A stretch of 64,000 nt of DNA, taken from positions 14,203,001 through 14,267,000 of the forward strand of contig OY987266.1 of NCBI GenBank assembly GCA_963920665.1, written 5' to 3'. Positions 1 to 12,274 of this stretch are shown piece by piece. Position 1 is the stretch's first letter, and every line of letters starts with the position of its first letter. The translations under genes and the position numbers were made by a program. The DNA is from Straminergon stramineum (taxonomy: Eukaryota; Streptophyta; Bryopsida; Hypnales; Calliergonaceae). The notes beneath the pieces were generated by a model. It did not search any database, was not told the origin of the DNA, and saw nothing but the letters and a program-made list of their open reading frames with translations.

Positions 1-1918
1 CAAGTTCGTGCCTAGACATTATAAATTCTTGCCATGTTGAGCGTGTCCGCGCCTACGCAACAATGTCTCCACCCAAACCTATAATTATGTTCGTACACAT
101 GATTGCTAAGTTCGCACCTATCTACATTTGAGCCTACTCAACCATGTTTCTACCCACACCATACGTCCCTACCTTTAGTGTTTGTGCTTGTCAACATGGA
201 ATGCCATGTCACGCAATAAAGGTAAATCATGGTAACTTTTTTTTTCTTGACAAAATTCAAAGTCCTAAAATCCAGAAGCTGTATGGATCGTCTATTTGTT
301 TGGGAAGTCTAGTGACCCTGAAACACCTGATGAGACAACTCTTGTAGCAAACAAGGAATCCATCATCCAAAATTATGACCATGTATTTTGCCAAGATGAT
401 ATCCTTACAAACCATCGACCATTATCTAAAAGCATTTCTATCAGTTTGTTATTGAGTCCACTCCATAGTTTTTTAGATGAAAAGTGAGCAATATATGCAT
501 AATTTTTCCAAAATATGTTCTTTGGCATGTCAAAAATCATATTTTTATTATTAATTTTGCAAATATGGAACATTGCTACCCCTCATCTTTAGCAAGGTTC
601 ATTGATCTCATTAGTATTGAGAGTCTTTTTGCTTTTGCTCACTAGAAGACTTGCCATTGGTTGAAAATAAAAATAGTGAGTTGCACAAGTGGAAGACACA
701 AGTGATCTTTTCTTCAAATCTTGAATACTATGCTTTTCCTAGATGACCTAGTGGTAGACCATGAAAAATACTTTCACTGGAAGAAAGCAAGATGTCCCGA
801 AGCATCAAGCTACAATGTTGAAGCTTGGTGCTCCATGACACTCTTTCTATTAACAATGCCTCAAGGATAAACCATATGCCTGCGGGTCATATTCAATAAG
901 CAATTGTGAAAATTGAATTTGCACATACGAATTTTGAGAGGTTCACATTACCCTAAACCAATCCCAAGAAAGACACACGTGGCACTTTAGACAAAATTTA
1001 CTTAATTTATGTATGCCTCACGTGGGGTAGTCTTCGTTCTTCGGAAGCAATCAAGCGTGAGATGAATGTCCCGTAACGGAGGAGAGGCTGAGAGGGAGGG
1101 AAAGAGCGTCGGAAAGAGAGCATCGCACTGTTGCAGCAGATAGCGTACTGTAGCCGCCAAAAGCCGCGCGATGCGGACACTCCGACCTCCAGCCCCGCCA
1201 GGCAGATATTATTTTAAATGTATCTTAAAGTTTTCGAATCCATTCGAAGTGTCACTCGAAGCTGCTAAGGAAATTAGTCCACGCCATCTTTTGGCCAAAG
1301 GAGCGGGTCCTGCGCCATGCTCATTTGCTGGCATGTCGCACTTCCGTCCAAGTCCGCCTCACGCCACTTGCAAGCTGCATCTGTGTTCAAACTTTTTAAC
1401 TTACGGCGAGATTCGATGCTCCTTGCGAATGAACCTGTTCCTTGTCTGTTTGATGCAATGGTTCGGAAAATAGCATTATTGTATTTCTAGGGACGAGAAT
1501 TTTTCTTTCAACTAATTTTCGGGTGCCATTCAGTGAGTGTGATCAAAACTTTGGACGGACGGAACAGGACTAACTTACTGGAGAGGAGAGTGATAGACTC
1601 AATTTTTTTCTTAAAAATTGTGTGAAGAATTAGAGCGAAGATCCGTTGACGGCAAAAGTGACTATTCGTGTTCTCTGGTTTCTAATGCAACAACTATTAG
1701 AAAAGGTTTTTAAATCTTTGTATCGCCAAATTTGAAATTTATTAAATAATTCATACCTTGTCCGAGAAATGTGTTTGGAATCCTTTTCAAATTCCATGCT
1801 ATCGAAATGATTTCGGTCGCAGTTGTCTTGGCTTGCGAGAGAAAAATGCAAACAGAATGTTTCGTTTTATAGATTGACGTTTTATAAATCGATTTATAGA
1901 TTTATGCAGCTGTTGTAG
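1..1918. other. 5' flank, no convincing gene
   Basis: AT-rich DNA without a supportable gene. Around 50-80 and 132-162 two stretches read almost alike (GCCTAC..CAAC.ATGT.TC.ACCCA), about 81 bp apart, so this may be the end of a degenerate tandem repeat. A GC-richer patch at 1060-1200 could be promoter or leader DNA. The 100-codon frame that begins at 1171 has no family resemblance I can see, and its codon content is unremarkable. Confidence 0.4.
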
Positions 1919-2115
1919 GCCGCACTACGGCACTAGGCCCTGTTGTCGTCGAGGAGTCAACGCCAGGTCGTAACAAGAAACTGAAAGATGAACTTCAGTT
2001 GTGGACGGAGAGGCTACAGTACCGTTGGGAAAAGCCTCCTGGAGACACATTTGAGGGTGAGGAATCTTGGAACTCAGAGTATTGGATACCGAAAGCGGGA
2101 GCCGAAGCCCCGAAG
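1919..2115 (+). CDS. exon-like open frame, unknown protein (partial)
   Basis: A frame opens after a plausible acceptor (TTGTAG, AG at 1917-1918) and closes at a strong donor (AAG|GTAAGG at 2116). It encodes about 65 residues rich in Trp, Glu and Lys, including KLKDELQLWTERLQYRW and a WNSEYWIPK stretch. The composition (charged helix, then aromatic-rich) looks like real protein and differs from the AT-rich surroundings. I found no partner exon upstream, and the next 600 bp show none downstream. It may be a stranded exon of a decayed gene, or part of a gene whose other exons I could not recognise. I do not recognise the family. Confidence 0.35.
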
Positions 2116-2782
2116 GTAAGGGTGTGTGCAATTGATCTTCTTCGGGGGTTTATCAAGTACAGGTCCGTACGTGATTCAGAAGTGTGGTCAGTGTGTGCTT
2201 CATTCTGAGCATTTTTGTAAGTGGAGGGAATCTTTGAGTCACCTGATGAAGAGTAGCATTTCTATAACAGGTTAACTTATTAGTCACTGTTTGAGTGTTA
2301 TAGCGTGATGTCCATTAGGATGTAGTAATGACGTTGAACTCTAGTAGAATTGGCTGTAAGAGCTTACTACTGCTGAGGGAGGTGAAACTTTAAGGTAGGC
2401 GAGTGTTTGCTGCTATGACGATATCGTGACGTCGTATTATTTCTGTGCAAGGTGTTTCCTCGTTAGAATCTTTGTTAAAAACAACTTGGACTGATGGCCT
2501 GTGTGATGATACGCTGTTCCTTGCTGTGACAGGTTTTCCTGTTACGCAGAACAGCAGAGAGGTTCATGTCTACGGGCCGAGGACTTGGTGATAGTTGCAG
2601 TGCGCATGGAAAAAATGGATTCGAGTGCGGTGCGGATGGAGAGGTTCAGAGTAGAGAACCTTGAAGACACGAGGCCGTAACGCAGTTCAAAGTGGCGCAT
2701 CCTGTGGAAAACATCCTTGGGAGCAAAGAATCGGTGGGGAGTCCGAGGCGGAGGAGTCCAAGGGGAGGCGAAATTTGAAACT
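2116..2782 (+). other. leader / promoter region of the At3g27390-like gene
   Basis: No other gene is visible here. From about 2530 the sequence turns GC-richer and purine-rich up to the ATG at 2783, which fits a plant 5' UTR. Several short ATGs precede the start, for example near 2566 and 2608. No TATA box can be assigned with confidence. Confidence 0.4.
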
Positions 2783-5700
2783 ATGGCGGACGAGGCTGCG
2801 GGGAAGGGTTTCTCACGAGCTATATCTGCAGGACCTTTAGGCACAATTGCCAGGCTATTGTGGTTTATTTTGTTGTGTTCGATACTATTCGTCATCGGAC
2901 TTGGGAAAGGTAGTTTTTTTCATTTTGCAGTCTTTGATTTTCTGAATTTGCTTAGAATGGACCTCATCATTCTTGTTCTCGTTCTCTCATTTTTTGATTG
3001 CTTTTGAGGTGGTTGTGGACCTTGTCGTCGTCCTCCACCTATCGGCTGAACAATGCTTCACGCCTGTTTTCTAGCAAAGATTGCGCAGACCGAACGAGAT
3101 TTTCTCTCACTTGTAACATAGATAACCTGCTATTATGTCACAGCATTACGAGTAGGCTAGGTCTTCAATGTAAACTTAAATCTAGATCAAATGACAGAAA
3201 GTGAATAGGACTGAAACTCTTTGTAAGGATTTTGCCGTCAATTGTCTAGAGTGGCTTAGCTGTAGGGAGTTATTGAACTGTACAAAATTTTTATCTGTCA
3301 TCTCTACTGTGCTTTCTATTGAGAAGTCGAGATTTTCACCACGGCTCCATACCATACTTTTCTCGGTAATCGAAAGACACTTTGTAATTTGATCTGGATC
3401 GGAGTGTTTTCTTAATTACTGGGTCGAGGTGCATGGCTTGCGGATGTACGACTCACGTCCGTCTATCGTTGATCGACGGCAATTCTCGTGAATCACACTA
3501 ATCAATATCCCTCTATTGTGCAGCCGCCATTTTTGGACCATTGGCAACTTTGATATTTTTGGTCGGAGACATGGCCGTGGTGATTGGACTCTGGCCAGCA
3601 CACGTGGTCATGATATATCGCGCTGTTGCAATGTACGCTCGTGTTTTGCTGCTGCACTGTTCTCACGTCTCTCTCCGAATTTTCCTTTCTTATTCTACCT
3701 TTGTTTTTTGAAGTGAATAGAAATAAATTAGGTTGCAGAACTGTTATCGGCTTCCAAGGTTAGCACAGCTTCTGTGTAGGTGGATAATGGGGAGTTTTAT
3801 TCTTAAGCTCCGAACTTGAGCTTCATAATGTGAACTGTTTATAGGACCAAGAAGCTGGGAGTTGTATTGAAGAGTTTTCTGATTTTATTGCTGCCAATTC
3901 CGCTGCTGCTCTGGCCTATTGGAGCAGGGGTTGGTAGCATACTCGCTGGCTTAGGCTATGGAGTTGGTCAACCTTTGGTAGCAACTTTCGAGGCTGTGGG
4001 AGAGAACAAGGAAAAAAAATTCTACCACACCTTTGTGGTAAGTAGCATCCAATTCGGAATATTAGTTGTCTTGAACCCTCACTTGAATACTTTGTCTCCA
4101 TCTTTGGAGTCAAGGTGGAGTGATTGATCTGGGTGCAATTTTTATGGATGATAGTGTATGTTTGCGGGGTTTCAATGTCCTATCTGCAAGATATCCAGAG
4201 TTCTTGCCTTATCACACTAATGCACTGCACGAATAATGATACATTAGGTGTGTGACACTAATTATGAACCACACTTTTAAATTTCCACCACACTACAATT
4301 TGTGAGAAAATAATTGTCAACTAGACACCTGATTGGAATTTCATAGATAGAGTCGCCTATTGTGTAACACAACCTTAATATTGTTATTAGTGTACTGATG
4401 TTTCTGGGACATCTCAGGACGGCACTGTGAGCACTCTGACAGGATCCTTCAAATTTGTGCGGGACTTCTTTGATTTCATCTATCACTCCATCTGTGAATC
4501 AGTTCAAGAATTCCGTCTTGGAGAACCGAAAAATGGCAAGCCTGTCGAAGTCACGTAAAGTCTTATCCTCTTAGCTTTGTCATATGCATTCAATGTGCGG
4601 ATTAATGGAATCTGTTTCTACTGTGAGAAGTTACTTTGAGTTGGATATTTAATCAGGAGCACACACTAAGAAAGTGGCATCTTCTTGCAGGTTACACGAG
4701 CTTCCATTATGTGCTATTGTTGGATTACTAGGGATAGTTGTTGACACTCCGGCGATAGGTATTGTGGCGTTGTGCAAAATGCCAATTATGCTTTACAAAG
4801 GATGGCGTCGATTACTGCTAGACTTGGTGGACAGAAATGGTTCTTGCTTGGAGGCTGCCTGTGTACCTTTTGCGGGACTTGCGATCGTCTTTTGGCCCTT
4901 GATTGTTGTGGCATCTGCACTTACTGCTTTCCTCTGCAGCCCATTCTTTGGACTGTACAGTGCCGCCGTGGTGTATCAGGTCTGTAATTTCGTTTCCTAA
5001 CACTATTTTGTTTATGTGTTAATCCGATTTCCAATCGGTGTATGAATTTTTGTGGCCTTTGCTGAAAAGTGAGAATCTATTCGGAATCCTTTCTTGTTCT
5101 TCAATTTAGAACTTAAATATTTGGACTTACTGCCAAATATTGGCCTGGTAGGAGCTGAGCCTTGAGAGTTTTCATCCTGTTTGCAGGAGATGTCTTACAA
5201 ATGCGGGCTAAAATACATAGTCGCTGTTGTAGCTGAATTTGATGAATACTCCAACGATGTCCTTCATACACATGAAGGTTCATGTTTACCAAGGTATTAT
5301 CTTGCGAGCAATTCTTGTGAAGAAACTTATTACCACTATGTGATTTATTGTTGTAACGAGTTTTGTTTCTGAGATGTGATTTTAACTGCTCATTAATAGT
5401 TCATTTGATTGTTTCTGAAACTTGTTTCTTCAAAGAACTTGCTACCAAGTTACAGCACAAGTTTTCTACTTTGTGGACAGCCAGGCCCAAGTACCGAAAG
5501 AGCAAGGGAACTTCAAAACTTGATGTTGTAGCTGGAACATCAGATATTGAAAATGTGAAAGGGAAAGCCGAACACACCCATGCACTGGAGATACCCAAAC
5601 CACAGCTCAATACTCAGAAGTCCCTCCGACAGACGTTAAAAGAAGTGAAGCTTGTGCATGTAAGAAAACTTCTTTTGTGCATCTAGGTTTTCTAGAGAGC

Positions 5701-7445
5701 GATTTTTTAAGTGCGTCTTATCTGTAGTGAACTGCCGTCTTGATAGTGACAAACTTACGTGAATGTATGTAGTGAACATAGAGGTGACCATAGTGATATC
5801 ATTCGAACTTCGTGTTGGTTTTCGACTTTCCAATCAATCAGTGCTGAATAAGACTGACTATTTTTTCACAATGTGCCAAATGGCTTGTGGATAAGGGAAG
5901 GATTTGAAGAACAATATCCTGCTTAATATTTCCCCTATTTTATGGCACCTTGTTCTAAGGGATACTTCTTTATGCAGATTCTGGAGAACAAGTTTGAAAG
6001 CATAGACAGGGACGGAAAATTACTGATTAATGCTGGCGTATTGACGCATTCAGATATTGAAGCTGCAATAAAGGGAGATAGGGTCAAGGGTAAAATCATG
6101 TTAGAGTGGCTACCAGCTTATTCCCTACTAGTAAATCTCATGAACTCTGCCAAATCGAACTCTGCTGGCATGATCTTATGTAAGTATACGATTACAAGTT
6201 GATATTCTCTGGAGGAACCAGTCGGTTGACCTTGTTTGTATACATGAAATGCTCGTTAATATCACGTTCTATTGGTCATCATAACTCTTAGTAAGAAGAT
6301 TAAGAATCGCAAAATCGAACTACAATCTGAGCACATTATCTGGTCAATTTGTTCTTGCTGCAGATTGAGTATGTCTTCAGAGTCTTCCATTGTTGATACA
6401 GCTTAATCAATTTTAAAGGTGTCTGCTCACATTCAACGCAGTTCTTGGGGTTTGATTAGTGCGTCTCCGTCGTCGTCATCCGATTGTTTGGTGAAGTGGT
6501 TCTAGACTTCAATGACATTATTGACCAGTGCTGAACTTGACTGGACAGTGAATGGAACGGAAGTCACCATGTCTAACAGACCCAGCGATCGGCTAACAGA
6601 GTGGTTCTTTGAGCCAATTCTGACTCTTAAAGATCAATTGCGAGCAGCTCACCTTCAGGAAAGTGAGGAGCATTATCTTGAAAAGCTTATTCTAATGGGG
6701 GGCAACACTGAGCTAATGGGCAGCTGGCAAAATGGTGGTGTAGAACCTGAGAATGACATGAGGAGAGGTGAATTGCAAGCACTAGCCCGTCGGTAAGCTT
6801 GACCTGATTTTGCGGATCACAAACGCTCCTATACATCAAATATCCTTAATATAGTTGTATTAATTAACTTAACGCATTTTCATAATTTAATGTCCACTTG
6901 AGCAGTGACCAAAAATGTTCTTAGTTTCTTTACACAATTGCCCAATATTCTAATAGAGATATGCTTTGATCGTGCCAGAGTGGGGTTGGTGACCCTGTAT
7001 CAGTAAAAAATTTGGGGTCAAATTGTTGACCGTGATTAATTTTGCAGCACTTGGGTAATACTTTTGTCAGTTTTGCCTTCTTTTTTTAACCCTAATTCAT
7101 TGAAAACCCAATGAATTAAAGAATGACTCTAATATACTGAATTTTTTTCACAGGATCCAGGGTGTTTCCACCGCCGCTTCGCGAGTGCCTACGCACCGAC
7201 GGCGACTCGAGAATCTCATGAAGACTTTCCAGGCATATGTGGAAAACATGGACGGTGTTAGCGGGAGTTTGAACAATGAGAAGGCCCTGCCAGGCAAAAG
7301 TAAGAGCGTGAAGAAGGCCCGGAGCTACAACATTCGAAGCTTGATGAAAGACGGTTCGAAGCGATTCCTCCCGACAACTGTCTCAGATTCTGAGAAGCGC
7401 GGTAACCCGGAGGACATCAATGCGAATGGGGATCAAGCTGTCTAG
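2783..7445 (+). CDS. multi-pass membrane protein, At3g27390-like (10 exons)
   Basis: Plant-specific family of uncharacterised membrane proteins typified by Arabidopsis At3g27390; its biochemical role is unknown. Exons: 2783-2909, 3524-3632, 3845-4037, 4418-4554, 4691-4979, 5187-5293, 5485-5659, 5978-6179, 6549-6792, 7154-7445. All introns are GT-AG, phases match, and the joined frame is 625 codons (624 aa plus TAG), close to the family's usual length. Family marks: a hydrophobic segment at residues 24-41; GLWPAH in exon 2; LLWPIGAGVGSILAGLGYG and FEAVGE in exon 3; DGT..TLTGSF.FVRDF..F.YHS in exon 4; two long hydrophobic stretches with FWPL in exon 5; RPKYRK opening exon 7; SAKSNS.G in exon 8; NRP.DRL.EWFFEP in exon 9; THRRR.ENL in exon 10. 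The C-terminal tail is basic and polar. The ATG follows a purine-rich leader. The gene looks intact. Exact ends of exons 8 and 9 are the least certain joins. Confidence 0.9.
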
Positions 7446-8380
7446 CACTTATTTCTATTTATTTCCAGGGAATACATTCTCTATCCTGTGAGTTAGTCCT
7501 AAGCTTAACTTTGTAATTTTGTTATTCTGTTGCTCCAGTATACGAATCATTGACTAGAAAATGTTGGTATAGGGCAGGGTAGCCAGTTAATATCTCCGTT
7601 GAGAATTGTGAAAAGAGAACTTTTCATAGTAATAGGCCTGTCTGTGAAACTCGACGTCCAGGCTGTTGTACATGTTTGCATTGAATATTTTTGCACATAA
7701 AATTGATATTCAATTTTCCAGAAATGGTAGTTTGACATACAAGGTCTACTTATTACTGGTCAAAATGGTGGATCAATTTTGTTAGCCCTTAATCAAAGTG
7801 AATCAGTTCAGGCTAATGTACTGTACACTACATGCACTCATCGCAAAATTCCTTGCCTGGTACTACACATGAGCTCCATCCAAAAAAAAGAACTATAAAA
7901 ACAAAAAGCCTTTGTTCAAAAAGGCTACCAGAAATGCGGAGATCCTCATACAGATTGAAAATATAGCTGTGCTATGGAGCATTATCAGAAGGTAATTGCA
8001 CCCAATTGTCACCTGTTTCTAAAACTAACCCATACTGATTCTTGCTTTGAATGTATAGCCTCTATTCATGAGAGCCGAAGGTCGATTTTCTAAACCCCCG
8101 AAACCCTAAAACCCTAAAAAATATAAACCTTAGATCCGTGATTCATGGAAACTGCAAGAATGTTATGCATGATGGCAGATGTGACAGAAAAATACCTTCG
8201 TTGGCACAGAACTTGAATGTTGAGAGCACATACATAGTGAACTACTTGGGAACTGAAAGCGACTCAGGAATTAAATCTGCTAGCAATCTTGTAATTCTAA
8301 TTTCTTGCAGGACTTTCAACCCTTCCAAAACTTCAACAACTAATTAGTGAAGTATACTATTGCTACGTACAGTACTGCAC
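7446..8380. other. 3' flank of the membrane-protein gene
   Basis: Holds the 3' UTR of the upstream gene and then AT-rich DNA. A short telomere-like run (CCCTAAA units) lies at about 8099-8122. From about 7950 there is weak similarity to the 3' flank of the PMP22 gene (near 30830-30950), suggesting the duplicated PMP22 segment begins here. Confidence 0.45.
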
Positions 8381-8457
8381 ATTCCCGACATTTTAGAGCA
8401 GTGTGGTAATCTCACCAAACCTCCAAATTCCAAAGTCATAAAAGCCCTAAAGTTTAA

Positions 8458-8592
8458 GGTAGTATGCTTTGAAAGCGACCATTTAAGCCTACCTAACTCA
8501 TCATTGCCAGTAATAGATATTTCAAGGAATATGTCACCCATTCTTAGATAGGGGTCACATTTAGAACATGGTCGCTTTTACAGCATGCTACC
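8458..8592. mobile_element. 135-bp MITE flanked by TTAA
   Basis: Both ends match as inverted repeats of about 24 bp with few mismatches (GGTAGTATGCTTTGAAAGCG at left; the complement of GGTAGCATGCTGTAAAAGCG at right). TTAA flanks it on both sides (8454-8457, 8593-8596). It is absent from the homologous spot near the end of the intact PMP22 gene, which supports insertion. Its ends begin GGT rather than CCC, so its superfamily is uncertain: TTAA-targeting, or TAA-targeting with a shifted end. Confidence 0.8.
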
Positions 8593-8790
8593 TTAAGGTT
8601 CATTAACTCAGATATGGCAGTGCATCTGAACTGACATGGTCTGCCTGTTTAATTAAGGAGTTCCAGGTTTGAGAACCGCTTCCTTCACACAAAGTATTCA
8701 GGACACTCCAGTCAGAAGTTAATTCCATGCAGATATGTAACTCGGCAAGTTTGTTGCAAATTATAATCTGGCACTAAGTTATGTGCATAA

Positions 8791-8809
8791 AGGTCTGTTC
8801 CCACCTGGC
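8791..8809 (+). repeat. left terminal inverted repeat of the Harbinger element
   Basis: AGGTCTGTTCCCACCTGGC, preceded by TAA at 8788-8790. Confidence 0.95.
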
Positions 8810-9754
8810 CTTACGGCAGCAGTATTAGGATAATGAGTGGCCTAAAGATAGGAGGGAGTTCACACCAACGACATTGTGTAATTACCGAGCCTATATGGAT
8901 GCTGAGGTGGTGGTTCGGTAAGAGCGTTGTTGCGGCTAGTTATGGCTTTAGATATTTTAAAGAGCACTTCTAACAAAGTACTATTACATCTTCCATAAAT
9001 GTAGATTTCAGGCAAGTTACATAGGTTTTAGGTAGTGGGGCTTAGCATGGCCCATTAAGAAGGAGCCGTCTATGATAATTAGCCGCCACTAGTTCTAGTG
9101 TGAAAACGAGGGATGCTTCATCCAGGGACAATATGAAAAGCAACAGTGTTGCTTACTTTGTGAGAGGTTAACGGAAGTCTGGCAGCAACAATTTTGAAGG
9201 AAGCGAGCAACAAAGTGAGGCGATTTCAGTGACGCGCAGCAACATTTCAACTCAATTCCAATTTTCAGGTTTGTAATTGACACCACTACTAGAGTGCAAG
9301 TAGAAATCATGAATGAGTAGAAGTACTCATTGTAGCTCCTGCTGAAGTAGATCGACGTCTTCTATACACGTTGTACTTCTTACAACTTGTAGCATATACA
9401 TCAATCATGCTAGAAGTATACTTGTAGGTGTAAGAAACTGCTTTTCAGCAAAAGCTTTGAATTCCATTCCTATAGCATTGAGGACAAAATGTTTTTTTCT
9501 TTCAAAGTGTCATTGTACAACCATTTACAGTAAAGGCCTTTGATTGTGAACATACCAATGCATGTTCATGTACTTTAAGGCCCTGATAGTCATTTGTTTC
9601 TTTAAATGTCTGCATCTGGCTGGAAGCCAATTTTCCTACATACAGCTTGCATTCTAGTATGCAGCGCTTACCTGTTGTCCCCTAAGTGTCGGACAATGCA
9701 ACTTGACATGCATTGGGGTGATTCTTCCCTTGTAGGTGAACACAACACATTTCA

Positions 9755-11779
9755 ATGGACAAGCGTCCAGTAGCACAGCGTTCGGCAGGTCCTCTCCGAC
9801 CGACTGCAACGTCTACTGTTGGTAAGTTATAAAGTTGTACTATGACTTTGATGTAGTTTAGTTGATCTCAATAATGCCATTACTATAATGAGTGCAAACA
9901 ACAAATGTGGTGATCATTTGCAAACTCCATAATTTGTAAAAAACTAGACTTTCCTTAATTACCAACAACATTCAACAATATGAACTTCTACAAGTTTTGT
10001 AAATGAGAGTGTGTATGAACTTTGACTACAGTAATGGATGAAGGCTTACCGCTCACCAAAGCATTTCCTTCGTAGAATGTCTTCCATTTCTCTTGCCACT
10101 TCTGTGCTCCTACAATAGGCTTCCTCCTACTGTAGATGTTTCCTTTTTCCAAAGAACACTTCATCTGCGTTGCATTAGAGCAAGAACCCCCTCAAACTTA
10201 ATGTCATGTATGTCATTGCTAATCAATGTTTTACTAGGCTGAGTACTAGCAATTGTAAATTCAGCCACTTACCTTGTGCTAACTGCTATGTTATGTCATT
10301 GTCATCCCCTTCTAGTCCACAATGCACATGATCCAAAACTAACACTTGTTTCCTGACAGAGTGTTCACTTTGGACCACATGTAATTGCCTTCTTCACTAA
10401 ACTCTTAACATTCTTCAAGTTTTATAATTCAATCCTCCATCTCCTTTGCTGTAGGGGTTGGGAACTCAGCATTTACTAGCGTTGAAGCAAGCCCTCGTAG
10501 TGTGACATCTAGGGAAACTGCTCCGCTACCTGCACCTATCACAGAGCACAATATTGGTGGTCCAAGCAGTGCCAAACGTGCAAGGAAGGACAGAGGACCC
10601 AACTAGCTTCCTCAAGAAATTCTTTAACTCATCCAAGCAAAAAAAGACTTATACTTGGAGGAGAAGGATGCCATTGACAACCGTGACCTCATGGTTGCTG
10701 ATAGTAGCAAGTGGATGCGCATATCACAACAAGTTATGCTTGGAGGTTTTTCACCATGCCCACGAGATGGACCAGCGTGCAAAACGAAATGGAACCAGCT
10801 CATTCCAGATTACAAAAAAATTTCAGACTTCTGTAGCCGCACTGGGATGAACATACCACAGTATTGGGAAATGTCAACTGCGGAGAAGAAAGAAGAGGGA
10901 CTACCTCGATAATTCACACGAGAGTTTTTCCTTGCCATCCACGAGTGGTTCGGTAATCGTCCACAGATTCAGCCGCCTCACGTTCGAGATTTATTGTCCC
11001 CTACAGACGCAAATTACCAACCACCACAACAAGAGCATGATGAGAATGATGAAGATGAAGGTAAAGAAGAAGATGGCGATGATCCTCTCCTACACTATGT
11101 CCACAACCTGCCTAGTAGCAACAGTGCTAGTTTGGTTGGAAGACTGCCATCTGAAGGCACAGGAGGTCTACACGCTACTAGCGACAACACTCCAAGGACT
11201 TTCGATGGTTTACCTTCGGGTGTGACTCCCCATGTCTTGAGCTCCTCAGACACGACCGACGCTGCAATGCATAGGCGAGCAGGAAACACACCAGTCAGAC
11301 GCAAAAACATCTCAGGGCATACTATCATTGCTGAGGCCACAAAAGCCACAGGAGTTGTTATGGCTTCTCAAATGCAAGGAATCGCAGATGCCAGCCTAGC
11401 AGTGGAGCGCTCCAAAATGGATGTTCAGACGCGACTGTTCATGGAACAAATGGCATACCTACGTGAACGGGACAGACGATTGTATGACACAGCAACAGTG
11501 GCAAATGACAATGCTCGTTTAGCCATTATGAAGCAAGCCGAAATGGTTAATTGCTTGGCACAGCTAACCTCCGTTTTAGGTAGGAGCCTCACTACTACAG
11601 GCCTTGGACAAGTACAGACGTCAGGGAAAAATGACACGGAAAATCCTATTGTACAAGCTACTGGTACGAGTGGAGTAGCCGCAGGTGGTCCTCCTGCAAC
11701 AGTAATGCCTTCGCATTTGGGAAGTGCTACCAACGTTGACGCTGCGGGCACCAACTTGCAAGACAATCTACCGAAGTGA
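9755..11779 (+). pseudogene. Harbinger partner protein, Myb/SANT-like, broken by stops
   Basis: Best model: exon 1 9755-9821, GT-AG intron, exon 2 10455-11779, one frame of 464 codons. It carries three in-frame stops: TAG at 10604, TAA at 10625 and TAA at 10910. Between the last two is a Myb/SANT or trihelix-like block (SSKWMRISQQV, then CKTKWNQL.PDYK), as in the DNA-binding proteins that accompany PIF/Harbinger transposases and help them enter the nucleus and bind DNA. Downstream are an acidic stretch (EHDENDEDEGKEEDGDD) and a predicted helix (about ERSKMDVQTRLFMEQMAYLR), usual for this protein class. Because the stops share the frame of both flanking conserved parts, point mutation explains them better than introns, though a short unrecognised intron around 10604-10630 is not excluded. 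Confidence 0.75.
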
Positions 11780-12274
11780 CTTACAACGACCATAACTACT
11801 TGAAGACAAAGCTAATGTTGGGAGTTCTGTCCTCAGCTTGTACATGGCTCTCCAAGGTTGTTGACTTCACCTACAACAGCCACAAACAAAGCGTAAGAAA
11901 TTTTTTGAATGTCTTCTACATAGCCTCCAACAAAACTGTACAGGTTTGGAAACTAACTCCATTGAGCAGAAGAGCAAGCTCATTTTTTGAAGGAACGATG
12001 GACAAGGATTTGAAGTATTCAGTAGCATTCCAAAGTTTTAGGATTTGGCAGTATACTGGTCGACACTATAGGTAGCTAAAAGCTAGTCTTCTTAGACAAT
12101 ACCAGAACTTTCTCAATGCAATAATTGAAAGTAAAAGAAAAGTGCATTTCACTGTACAGACAGAAACGTTTTCAAAGTCTCGTGACAAGACATCTTTGCT
12201 ACCATTAGTACAACTATACTGTGGACCTCAAGAATGCTTAATCACACAAGGACAAGAACTACTCACCAACGCCT

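Noticed and set aside
7085..7125. TTTAACCCTAATTCATTG hairpin in the last intron of the membrane-protein gene
   Set aside because: Looks like a TTAA element end at first, but the inverted repeat is only about nine bases with no second boundary.
11095..11793. Minus-strand frames of 84 and 122 codons opposite the Myb-like gene
   Set aside because: Shadow frames of the plus-strand coding sequence, with no independent motif.
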